21,121 nt of DNA from JBECKQ01 sp040235375 (GTDB taxonomy: Bacteria > Planctomycetota > Phycisphaerae > UBA1845), in NCBI GenBank assembly GCA_040235375.1, contig JBECKQ010000168.1:1-21121 (forward strand), in the 5' to 3' direction. Positions 7,625 to 15,015 of the stretch are shown piece by piece. Each line of letters opens with the position of its first letter. The stretch's first letter is position 1. The position numbers and the translations under genes are program-made. The notes beneath the pieces were generated by a model, which was not told the origin of the DNA, made no database searches, and saw only the letters and a list, made by a program, of their open reading frames with translations.

Positions 7625-7648
7625 GTCCACGAAGTCCACCGATCCCTG
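7625..7648 (+). repeat. GTCCAC nine-base-period tract, copy 3
   Basis: GTCCAC-GAA-GTCCACCGAT-C-CCTG, just downstream of recJ in the gap before the acetyltransferase gene. It shares 20 of 24 bases with the copy at 5726. Unlike copies 1 and 2, no palindromic repeat lies beside it. Confidence 0.5.
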
Positions 7649-7709
7649 CGTGCGCTCTGGCCTGCAACCGCTCTCATATCGCACCATTTCGCTACGCTTT
7701 CGCACTACT

Positions 7710-7738
7710 TTCCTTCCCGCCGAATCGATGAGTATAAT
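7710..7738 (+). promoter_or_regulatory. Candidate promoter of the acetyltransferase gene
   Basis: A perfect TATAAT at 7733-7738 lies 26 bases before the GTG start. A weak -35 match, TTCCTT (7710-7715), sits 17 bases upstream of it. In such GC-rich DNA an exact -10 box here is suggestive, but the -35 is poor and planctomycete promoter rules are not well defined. Confidence 0.45.
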
Positions 7739-7764
7739 CATCGTCTCTCTATGAAAGGGCTCTC

Positions 7765-8220
7765 GTGGCCAACGCGGAAATCATTCGAATCGGCCCATCG
7801 GAAACGGCGCTGATCGCCGAGATCTACAACGCTGTCTTCGCTCCCTCCCATGACATCGCGTTCTTCGAGCGTCGTTTTCGCGGCCGTCCGAGCGTCCTCA
7901 ATCTCGTTGCGGAGCTCGACGGTCGACCGGTCGGCTTCTCCAGCGGCTTCGAGCTGAAGCCCTCGACCTGGTACAACTGGCTCGTCGGTGTCGTCCCCGA
8001 CGCTCGCCGCATGGGCATCGCCTCGCAGCTCAACGAGGCCGAGCAGGCCTGGGCCGCCGAGCAGGGTTACCAGTTCGTCCGCATGGAGTGCTACAACCAC
8101 CACCGCCCGGTTCTGCACATGGCCATTCGCCAGGGCTTCGACATCGTCGGCGTCCGCTGGGACACGGACCACCAGGCGAATCTCGTCATCTTCGAAAAAG
8201 AAATCCGAACCCCCGACTGA
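7765..8220 (+). CDS. GNAT-family N-acetyltransferase
   Basis: A 151-residue protein of typical GNAT size. The acetyl-CoA loop is seen as VGVVPDARRMGIASQL, with the family signature R-x-x-G-x-A at residues 81-86. The C-terminal strand and helix follow as YNHHRPVLHMAIRQGFDIVGVRW (110-132), the usual place where the second substrate binds. GNAT enzymes move an acetyl group from acetyl-CoA to an amine; the acceptor cannot be read from sequence. The start is a GTG at 7765 behind GAAAGGG with five bases between; no in-frame ATG is available nearby. It is transcribed alone, facing the convergent response-regulator gene 90 bases away. Confidence 0.88.
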   Translation: MANAEIIRIGPSETALIAEIYNAVFAPSHDIAFFERRFRGRPSVLNLVAELDGRPVGFSSGFELKPSTWYNWLVGVVPDARRMGIASQLNEAEQAWAAEQGYQFVRMECYNHHRPVLHMAIRQGFDIVGVRWDTDHQANLVIFEKEIRTPD

Positions 8221-8251
8221 CCACCCCCGGCGTTCGACTGCTCTTGAAACC

Positions 8252-8275
8252 GTGCGGAATCGCAGAGTCCCGCAC
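8252..8275. terminator. Weak hairpin between convergent genes
   Basis: GTGCGG (8252-8257) and CCGCAC (8270-8275) can pair around a 12-base loop, 31 bases after the acetyltransferase stop and 35 bases from the end of the convergent regulator gene. It has no T-tract on either strand. A shared terminator is possible but weakly supported. Confidence 0.2.
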
Positions 8276-8310
8276 CGCTCACGAGCGCTGGCACACGGGC
8301 AGAGCTCACT

Positions 8311-9543
8311 TCACACGACCGGGCGCACGTTACTCCGAACGTCGGGTGGGCAGTCCTCATCCAGAATTGCGCGATACCGGCTGCCGCAGCTTCGACACGT
8401 CCAGCTCGTCGGCGCCTCCCCGCTGTCCGCCCTCCTCAGGGGCAACACCTCTCCGCAGTCCACGCATTCGCCGATTCGATCGCTCAATGTGATGCAGAGG
8501 TCCTCAGACCTCCACGGCGCGAGCAGGAACCGATCCACGCCGGCCGACAGCAAGTCTCCTCGAAGTGCCTCCGCGCCCGACCCGATGATCGACAGTCCCC
8601 TGCGGATCGCCCGCGCGCGCGCCACGCTCTCCTGCGATACCTCCGACCGGTCATCGGCACACAGGACGAGATGACCGATGCCACGATCCGCCCACAGCAG
8701 GCGATTCGCCTCCGCCATCGTACCCACGACGTAGCCGCCCACACCGGCCACCGCCAGCATGGCGCGCGCCAGCCGGCGCTGGACCGCGTCACAGCTGACG
8801 ATAAGCGCCCGATCCCCCCGCGACGACTCGTCCCCCGTCCCAGGGAGCGGCCCCAGCAACATCCTGACAAGCGGGCGGGTTATGAAGTGCGGGTCGCCTT
8901 CCCGCCGTAGTACGACGAGACGGGTACCCTGAGCGCCCATCGCCTGCGTCCGTACGTGCCACACCACGCGGCGCGATGACCGCGGCGTCGCCACCTGCCA
9001 CTTACGGACCGCGGCAGCCAGGTCGAACGCTTCACCGCCGAAGATGTCGCCAAACACGCGGACATCCGCGCCCGCTCGCGTCTCGGCGAGCATCTCCCTC
9101 GCCCAGCGATTAGCGAACCTGATCTGACCGGCGGCGTCGATCTCCATCACCGCGATGGGCGGCCCATTCATCCGCAAACCACCCGAACACGGCGCCTCTC
9201 GAACCGATCGCCGCACGTGCTGCAAGTCGAACGGCTTCTCGATGAACGCCGCGACCTCCCCGTCCCGAGCGCGAACGCGAAGATCGTCCGATGCGAACCC
9301 CGTGATCAAGACGGCCGCGAGCTGCGGCACAACGAGTCGAAGCACTTCAGCGACGTGCAGCCCGTCAACGTCGTCGGCCAGCATCCAGTCCGTGATCAGG
9401 ACATCCGGCCGCCAGCGCAGGCCCACGGCGATCGCCTCGCTCCCACTCGTGGCTGTGCGAACCTCGTGCCCGTCGTCAACCAGAGCTTCCGCAACCTGAA
9501 GGGCACACGGCTTTTCGTCATCAACGACCAGAGCCTTGGGCAT
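8311..9543 (-). CDS. Response regulator: receiver, PAS-like, degenerate receiver, zinc ribbon
   Basis: I chose the ATG at 9543, giving 410 residues that open directly with the receiver strand MPKALVVDDE. The first receiver domain is complete: Asp 8/Asp 9, phospho-acceptor Asp 52 (ITDWM), switch Thr 81 (LITGFAS) and Lys 103 (IEKPF). Residues about 127-215 resemble a PAS domain (IAVMEIDAAGQIRFANRWAR). Residues about 244-355 look like a second receiver (RALIVSCDAVQRRLARAML, then LVLCADD, then LSIIGSG). Its usual C-terminal Lys-Pro is Ala-Pro (FLLAPW), so it is probably not phosphorylated normally. The tail has Cys 360/363 and Cys 383/386, a likely zinc ribbon. There is no recognisable DNA-binding helix-turn-helix or enzyme domain. 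No histidine kinase lies beside it. The divergent spmA gene shares its upstream region. Confidence 0.82.
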   Translation of the reverse strand: MPKALVVDDEKPCALQVAEALVDDGHEVRTATSGSEAIAVGLRWRPDVLITDWMLADDVDGLHVAEVLRLVVPQLAAVLITGFASDDLRVRARDGEVAAFIEKPFDLQHVRRSVREAPCSGGLRMNGPPIAVMEIDAAGQIRFANRWAREMLAETRAGADVRVFGDIFGGEAFDLAAAVRKWQVATPRSSRRVVWHVRTQAMGAQGTRLVVLRREGDPHFITRPLVRMLLGPLPGTGDESSRGDRALIVSCDAVQRRLARAMLAVAGVGGYVVGTMAEANRLLWADRGIGHLVLCADDRSEVSQESVARARAIRRGLSIIGSGAEALRGDLLSAGVDRFLLAPWRSEDLCITLSDRIGECVDCGEVLPLRRADSGEAPTSWTCRSCGSRYRAILDEDCPPDVRSNVRPVV

Positions 9544-9795
9544 GATGGAGTTCTTTCCCCCAGTGCCGATGCTGTCGGCACGACCTGCTGGACGGCCAGC
9601 GGCAATGCAAGCGTAAAGATCACGGCCACACGCGGCAAGACAGGTATTCACCTGAATCCCTCGCCACCGCGCGTCGCCACTTAATCGGTTATTTTGCTTT
9701 GCATCACTCCGGATGGCCCTTACGGTATCGTGGTTAAGAGCCTGCCGACGGGGTCAAGAATCACCCGTCACGGCCCGCAATTGGGGAATTTGCCG
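9544..9795. other. Divergent region between regulator and spmA genes, with small palindrome
   Basis: A 252-base non-coding stretch that must carry promoters for both directions. An interrupted palindrome, CAGGT-ATTC-ACCTG (9641-9654), lies centrally and could be an operator. On the minus strand TTGCCG and TACGCT are 17 bases apart near 9616-9644, a weak promoter candidate for the regulator gene that would overlap the palindrome. Nothing equally good was seen for spmA. Confidence 0.3.
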
Positions 9796-10536
9796 ATGCT
9801 CAACAAAATCTGGTTCTGGCTGCTTGTTATCGGAATCGTCTACGGACTGGGGAAATCCCTGTATGTATCGCTCGAAAAAACCCCGCCCGCATCTCCCGCC
9901 GGCCAGGCGACGCCAGACGAGCCCGTCGAAGTGCCGCGACCGGTCCGCGACATGGGCCAGGCCCTGACCAACGCCGCCATCGACTCCGCCAAGATCGCGA
10001 TCGAACTCTGCATCGTGCTCATCGGCGTCATGGCCCTCTGGCTCGGCATGCTCAACATCGCCCGCGATGCCGGCATGGTCGACGCTTTCGCCCGCGGCCT
10101 CCGCCCGCTGATGCGCTGGCTCTTTCCCAGCATCCCCTCCGGGCACCCCGCCGAGGGGGCCATGCTCATGAACATCTCCGCGAACGTGCTCGGACTCGGC
10201 AACGCCGCCACCCCCTTCGGCCTCAAAGCCATGCGCGAACTGCAGACCCTCAACCCCACCAATGACACCGCTACCAACGCCATGGCCATGTTCCTCGCCA
10301 TCAACACCAGCAGCGTGACCCTCGTGCCGTTCACCATCATCGCCCTTCGCGCCGCGTCCGGCAGTGCGAGCCCCGCCCGGCCGCTCGCCGGCATCATCAT
10401 GGCGACGACAATCAGCACTACCGTCGCCATCATCGCGTGCCGTCTCCTCGAGAAGCTGCCGGGATACCGAATGGGCGAGCCCGGCGGACAACCCGCCCCC
10501 GCCCGCGACGAGTCGCCGAAGGAGGGGGATGTCTGA
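9796..10536 (+). CDS. spmA: SpmA-like nucleoside recognition (Gate) membrane protein
   Basis: A 246-residue membrane protein. The ATG at 9796 is chosen because it places the first hydrophobic helix (KIWFWLLVIGIVYGLG, residues 4-19) at the start. The SpmA signatures are plain: PSGHPAEGAMLMNISANVLG (114-133), GLGNAATPFGLKAMRELQ (133-150) and AINTSSVTLVPFTIIALR (168-185). Further hydrophobic segments lie at about 66-88 and 198-217, and the C-terminus is hydrophilic. SpmA was named from Bacillus, where spmA/spmB mutants make spores with poor core dehydration. The family also occurs in non-sporulating bacteria, where the transported substrate is unknown. The stop codon shares its A with the ATG of spmB, showing translational coupling. 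No strong ribosome site precedes this gene (only GGGGAA). Confidence 0.92.
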   Translation: MLNKIWFWLLVIGIVYGLGKSLYVSLEKTPPASPAGQATPDEPVEVPRPVRDMGQALTNAAIDSAKIAIELCIVLIGVMALWLGMLNIARDAGMVDAFARGLRPLMRWLFPSIPSGHPAEGAMLMNISANVLGLGNAATPFGLKAMRELQTLNPTNDTATNAMAMFLAINTSSVTLVPFTIIALRAASGSASPARPLAGIIMATTISTTVAIIACRLLEKLPGYRMGEPGGQPAPARDESPKEGDV

Positions 10537-11093
10537 TGGAGAGCATTCGCCTGGGAATGGAGACGTTCAGCCAGTGGACCATCCCGCTGGTCATGCTGGC
10601 CATCGTGCTGTGGGGAGCGGCGAAACGCGTGCCCATGTACGAGTCGTTCGTCACCGGCGCGAAGGAAGGCTTCGACGTGGCGGTCATGATCATCCCCTAC
10701 CTCGTCGCCATCCTCTTTGTCATCAAGGTCTTCATGGCCAGCGGTATCTTCGCCGACCTCAAGACCGCCGCCGGCAGCGTCCTCGCCAGCGTCGGCCTCG
10801 CCGATTACACCAACGTCGTCGATTTGATACCCATGGCCCTCACCCGGCCGTTGTCGGGAAGCGGCGCTCAGGGCGTGATGGTGGACATCTTCACCCGCCA
10901 GGGTCCGGACAGCTTCACCGGACTGTGCGCCTCGATCATGATGGGCAGTACGGAGACGACGTTCTACATCCTCACCGTCTACTTTGGCGCCGTCGGCATC
11001 AAGAAAATCCGGCACACACTGCCGGCGTGCCTCCTCGCGGAAGCGGCCGGCCTTACCGCCGCCGTGATCATCGGCATTATTCTGTTCCGCTGA
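10536..11093 (+). CDS. spmB: SpmB-like nucleoside recognition (Gate) membrane protein
   Basis: A 185-residue protein of normal SpmB size. Signatures are VPMYESFVTGAKEGFDVAV (32-50), IPMALTRPLSGSGAQG (98-113) and MGSTETTFYILTVYFGAVGI (136-155). Hydrophobic helices lie at about 13-28, 47-69, 125-155 and 163-183. The ATG overlaps the spmA stop as TGATG and has a strong GGAGGGGG upstream, inside the end of spmA. SpmA and SpmB are paralogous Gate-domain partners, thought to act as a pair in the membrane. The antiporter gene starts 47 bases downstream on the same strand, so all three are likely on one transcript. Confidence 0.93.
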   Translation: MESIRLGMETFSQWTIPLVMLAIVLWGAAKRVPMYESFVTGAKEGFDVAVMIIPYLVAILFVIKVFMASGIFADLKTAAGSVLASVGLADYTNVVDLIPMALTRPLSGSGAQGVMVDIFTRQGPDSFTGLCASIMMGSTETTFYILTVYFGAVGIKKIRHTLPACLLAEAAGLTAAVIIGIILFR

Positions 11094-11140
11094 ACGACGA
11101 TCGTGCCATCGCCGCGGAGAATGCAACGCGAGAGGTGAAC

Positions 11141-12595
11141 ATGCCCGACTACGGAATCTGGTCCCTGCTGCCGCCCATCCTGGCGATCGTGCTCGCCATC
11201 GCCACGCGGCAGGTCTTCCTGTCGCTATTCGCCGGGATCGCCGTCGGATACCTGGTTATCAACGACTGGAACGTCATCGGCGGGCTCATCGCCTCGATCG
11301 ACGCACTCGTCGCCGTCTTCCAGGATGCGGACAACACGCGCGTCATCATCTTCAGCATGCTGGTCGGCGCTCTCATCACGCTCGTCCAGCGCAGCGGCGG
11401 CGTTGACGGATTCATCGCCTTCACCCAACGCGCCGGCGTGGCCACCGGTCGCGTCGGCGCCGGACTGCTCGCCTTGTTCATCGGCACGGTCATCTTCATC
11501 GAGTCCACCATCACCTGCCTCGTAACCGGCGCCGTCGCCCGCCCGATCTTCGATCGCCTGCGCATGTCGCGCGAGAAGCTCGCCTACGTCTGCGACACCT
11601 CCTCGGCCCCGATCTGCATCCTCATCCCCCTCAACGGGTGGGGGGCATTCGTCCTCGCCCAAATGTCCGGCCTCGGCGTCAAGGACCCCGTCGCCACGCT
11701 CGGCCGGACAATTCCCGTGAACTTCTACGCGATTTGCAGCCTGCTGATCCTCTTCTTCGTCATCGTCACCGGCTATGACATCGGGCCGATGAAGAAGGCC
11801 GAACGCCGCGCCGCCAACGAAGGCAAACTGCATCGCGACGGCGCCCGCCCCATGATCGCCGACGACGTCATCGCCCTCCCCCCCGACCCGACCACGCCTC
11901 GCCGCGCGGTGAACATGATCCTGCCCATCGTCATCATGGTCGTCATGGTCTTCGTCAGCCTGGCCTACACCGGCTACCGAAACCTCGCACCGGGCACGCA
12001 GCCCAACCTCTGGAGCCTGCTCCGCGCCAGCTCCGGTACGACGGCCGTGCTCTGGGCCGTCGCCACCGCCGTCGTCTCGGCCGGCATCCTCTATCGCGCG
12101 CAGGGCATTATGAAGCTGACCGAATTCGTTGACGTGTGTTTGAAGGGCGCCGGGGCCCTCATTCCCCTGGCCCTCCTGATGCTTATGGCCTTCGCCATCG
12201 GCCATCTGTGCAAGGCGGAGCTCGGTACCGGGCAGTACGTGGCCGGACTGGTCAGCGAGCAGCTCCCGCAGTTCCTCGTAGCGCCGTTCGTGTTCATCAC
12301 CGCCTGCGCGATCGCGTTTTCCACCGGCACGAGCTGGGGCACGTTCGCCATCATGCTCCCCATCGCTTATCCGATCGCTCTCAAGGTCGGCGCGCCGCCG
12401 CATCTGGCCATTGCCGCCGTTCTTGGCGGCGGCGTCTTCGGCGACCACTGCTCGCCCATCTCCGACACGACGATCGTCTCTTCCATGGCCTCCGCCTGCG
12501 ACCACGTCGACCACGTCCGCACGCAGCTACCCTACGCCCTCCTCGCCGGCACAGTCTCCGCAGTCCTTTACGGCCTGGTCGGCTTGATAGGCTGA
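11141..12595 (+). CDS. nhaC: NhaC-family Na+/H+ antiporter
   Basis: A 484-residue polytopic protein (about 11-12 hydrophobic segments), a usual length for this family. Recognisable blocks are ARPIFDRLRMSREKLAYVCDTSSAP (134-157, from the cytoplasmic side into a conserved Asp-Thr-Ser-Ser), the glycine/serine-rich GTSWGTFAIMLPIAYP (396-411) and GGGVFGDHCSPISDTTIVSS (429-448). These segments with acidic and serine residues are the expected ion path. The family exchanges external H+ for internal Na+; some members carry other organic solutes, so the exact substrate is inferred. The ATG follows AGAGGTGA closely. An alternative GTG two codons upstream is possible. Placement behind spmAB suggests a shared role in ion or osmotic balance, but this is only context. 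Its end is 18 bases from the convergent kinase gene. Confidence 0.9.
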   Translation: MPDYGIWSLLPPILAIVLAIATRQVFLSLFAGIAVGYLVINDWNVIGGLIASIDALVAVFQDADNTRVIIFSMLVGALITLVQRSGGVDGFIAFTQRAGVATGRVGAGLLALFIGTVIFIESTITCLVTGAVARPIFDRLRMSREKLAYVCDTSSAPICILIPLNGWGAFVLAQMSGLGVKDPVATLGRTIPVNFYAICSLLILFFVIVTGYDIGPMKKAERRAANEGKLHRDGARPMIADDVIALPPDPTTPRRAVNMILPIVIMVVMVFVSLAYTGYRNLAPGTQPNLWSLLRASSGTTAVLWAVATAVVSAGILYRAQGIMKLTEFVDVCLKGAGALIPLALLMLMAFAIGHLCKAELGTGQYVAGLVSEQLPQFLVAPFVFITACAIAFSTGTSWGTFAIMLPIAYPIALKVGAPPHLAIAAVLGGGVFGDHCSPISDTTIVSSMASACDHVDHVRTQLPYALLAGTVSAVLYGLVGLIG

Positions 12596-12613
12596 AGCAT
12601 CCGCGCGATGGGA

Positions 12614-15004
12614 TCAACAACAAGACCGCCTCGGCGGCCGAATTCCGGTCTTGCACCTGGCGAGCCGCTGAGCTGCGCGCGAGCGGCGGCACTTTCCGCA
12701 GAAGACCAGGAGAAGGACGAAGAACACCATCGACGCCCCCAAGACGACGGCGAACGGCGGCCGATCGCTCGGCACGCCGGTAAAGAGCCCCGTCGCAGAA
12801 GTGGCGAGCGCTGCCAGAATGCCGGCCATCAGCAGCGGCCGGAGCGTGTCGTGGTAGAACCCGCCCGTCCGGTAGCGCGACATCTTGCGCGCCCCCAGCA
12901 GCATGAGTCCAAAGGACGCGGCAGCGAACCCGGCAAGCGCGGCAGCCAGGTACGGATCGGTGCGAACGTGAACGCTCGTGTATGTCCATCCCGGTGTTGT
13001 GTGAATTGTCCTCTCCACAACGTTGACGTGACCGGGCTGGGCGATCTGGACAATGCAGGCCACCAGCGCGATGAGCGACGCGAAGAACAAAAGGCCGCCG
13101 AAAAGACGCGTGATCAGCCATCGTCGTGGCCGCTCGGCCTCGACGAATGGCTTGGCTTCCACCGTGCCCGCCCGCTGCTCAGCATGTTCGCCGGCCGCAC
13201 CTTCGGGCGCCGCCTCGTCCGCCGCCGGCGAACTCCAGGCCCGAGCGGGTGCTTCCGCCACGGCTGCCGCAGTCGCGGCGTCCTGGTCCGCCGGCTCAAC
13301 GTTCCCTTCCAGCCAGCTTTCCAGGGGAAACAACCAGGCGAGCGCCTGAAGGACAAGCGACGCAGCGCCGGCGACACCGGCTGCCATGAACATGTACTGG
13401 CCGCTATGCGTGAAGACCGCGGCGAGGACTAGCGCCATGATCGCCGCGGGCACCGCCGCACCGAACGAGAGACTGCCGCCGGCCCCTTCGCGGACGACAC
13501 CTTTCCACCGGCGCAGAAGCGCGGTAACAGCCAGCGCGCCCCACAAGCGCACCGATATCGGGGCGAGCGAAAACACGCCGAAGAGCCTCATGGGCGGGTA
13601 GCTGTGCGTGTCCGCGAGAGGCAACAGCGCGACGGCGAGCAGCGCCGCGGCAGGCGCCGCCAGGGCGATCCGCTCAACCCAGTCAGGCTGATAAGCCGTA
13701 CGCGAAAGTCGGGCCATGATCTGGCAGCCCGCGGCAAGGCCGCCGCCCATCGCAAAGACCATCAGAACGGCGCTCAGCACGGCCTCCGGCGATCCGCCGA
13801 AGACCGTCCCGACAGCCAGACCGAGCCCCATCGCCATGGCGATCGCGAGAAAGACACGCTGGACGATCTCGCCGCGCGTCCTCGCGGGCGCCGGTCGGCG
13901 GCGCGGTGGCTGCTTCCGAGCGGCAGGCTCCTTGTGCGTGGCGGGTCCGCGGCGGCCGTGACGCGCGTCCAGCTTCTTGAGGCGGCGTTCGACGCGAGTG
14001 TTGAGCGCCGACAGACGCTTCGCCATACGCGGCGGCAGGTTACGCGCGTCCAGATCGATCACCGGCCGCGCGGCACGCGGCGACGCCGGCGCGGGCCGCG
14101 GCCGCCAGCCGGGCGCGGGGTTGGGCGACGGCGCCGGCGAGTCCGGCTCCGCCACCGGCCGGCGGACAGCGGCGCTGAGGCTGATCGGGTTGAAGCCCGC
14201 GAGCGACGACTTGACGTCCGCGACCTCCAGCAGGTCGTCGACCATCTCGTCGACGCTCTGGTAGCGATCGCGCGGGTCCTTCTGAAGCGCCTTGCGGATG
14301 ATCTTCGCGAACGGCGCTGGCAGGTCGTCAACCTCGGGCTGCTCGGTCAGGTGCTTCATGAGCACTTCGCCCATGCTCGAGCCCTCGAAGGGTACCTTGC
14401 CGAGAAGCATCTCGTAGAGGATCACGCCGAGAGCGTAGATGTCGATCCCGCGGTGGTAGTTGCCGGAGCCGACCTCCGGCGCCATGTAGTGCACGGTGCC
14501 GACGCTGGCCGTCTGGGCGCTGTGCCGCGAGATGGAGATGAACTTGCTGAGTCCGTAATCGCCGATTTTGACGTAGCCTTCGTCGTAGAAGATGTTGCCC
14601 GGCTTCAGATCGCGATGGACGATGCCGCGATCGTGCAGATACGAGAGGCCCTTGGCCGTCTCGCGCAGGAAGAACGCTGCCTTCTGCGGGCCGAGGCCGG
14701 CCGCCTCGGCCACCAGCAGGTCGCGGAGCGACGGGCCCGAGACGTACTCCATCACGATGAAGTACTCGCCCTCGGCGCTCTTGCGCACGTCAAAGATGGA
14801 GACGAGGTGCGGGCTCTTCAGATTGATGCAGTTCGAGACGCCGCGCAGCTCGACGTCGGGGTTGTCGCGGAGGTATTTCAGGGCGACCTCACGACCGCCG
14901 TCGCTGAGGGCGTAGTAGACCTCCCCAAAGCCGCCGCGACCGACGGCCCGCTGGATCGTGAAGTCGTCGAGAGGTCGATCGCCATGTTTGAAGGTGAACG
15001 CCAC
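12614..15004 (-). CDS. Hanks-type Ser/Thr protein kinase with multi-spanning membrane tail
   Basis: A 796-residue protein starting at a GTG (15004). Residues 1-270 are a kinase domain: P-loop GRGGFGEV (22-29), Lys 43, HRDLKPGN (130-137), DYG in place of the usual DFG (149-151) and APE (175-177). The stretch between Lys 43 and NLKSPHLVSIFDV is short, so the alpha-C helix is compact, with Glu 52 the likely salt-bridge partner. A Pro/Arg-rich linker (about 280-378) leads to roughly ten hydrophobic segments: about 382-402, 407-429, 445-464, 472-497, 515-532, 536-560, 631-656, 685-705, 722-744 and 750-769. An Ala/Glu-rich loop (570-625) interrupts them. The membrane part matches no family I recognise. 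It is the last gene of the FHA-kinase-kinase operon; its ribosome site (TAAGGA) overlaps the TAA stop of the preceding kinase, implying coupling. Confidence 0.92.
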   Translation of the reverse strand: MAFTFKHGDRPLDDFTIQRAVGRGGFGEVYYALSDGGREVALKYLRDNPDVELRGVSNCINLKSPHLVSIFDVRKSAEGEYFIVMEYVSGPSLRDLLVAEAAGLGPQKAAFFLRETAKGLSYLHDRGIVHRDLKPGNIFYDEGYVKIGDYGLSKFISISRHSAQTASVGTVHYMAPEVGSGNYHRGIDIYALGVILYEMLLGKVPFEGSSMGEVLMKHLTEQPEVDDLPAPFAKIIRKALQKDPRDRYQSVDEMVDDLLEVADVKSSLAGFNPISLSAAVRRPVAEPDSPAPSPNPAPGWRPRPAPASPRAARPVIDLDARNLPPRMAKRLSALNTRVERRLKKLDARHGRRGPATHKEPAARKQPPRRRPAPARTRGEIVQRVFLAIAMAMGLGLAVGTVFGGSPEAVLSAVLMVFAMGGGLAAGCQIMARLSRTAYQPDWVERIALAAPAAALLAVALLPLADTHSYPPMRLFGVFSLAPISVRLWGALAVTALLRRWKGVVREGAGGSLSFGAAVPAAIMALVLAAVFTHSGQYMFMAAGVAGAASLVLQALAWLFPLESWLEGNVEPADQDAATAAAVAEAPARAWSSPAADEAAPEGAAGEHAEQRAGTVEAKPFVEAERPRRWLITRLFGGLLFFASLIALVACIVQIAQPGHVNVVERTIHTTPGWTYTSVHVRTDPYLAAALAGFAAASFGLMLLGARKMSRYRTGGFYHDTLRPLLMAGILAALATSATGLFTGVPSDRPPFAVVLGASMVFFVLLLVFCGKCRRSRAAQRLARCKTGIRPPRRSCC

Positions 15005-15015
15005 GGTAGTCGTCC

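Noticed and set aside
6011..7741. A 576-codon open frame on the minus strand opposite recJ
   Set aside because: It is the antisense frame of a certain recJ gene. Its composition (runs of Gly, Ala, Asp, Val) is the mirror of GC-rich codon bias, and it has no family features.
9694..9795. A longer spmA start adding 34 residues
   Set aside because: The added residues are hydrophilic and place the first membrane helix away from the N-terminus, unlike other SpmA proteins.
10364..11140. Long upstream extension of the antiporter frame
   Set aside because: The extension overlaps spmA and spmB in another frame and translates to Arg/His-rich sequence; the real start is the ATG at 11141.
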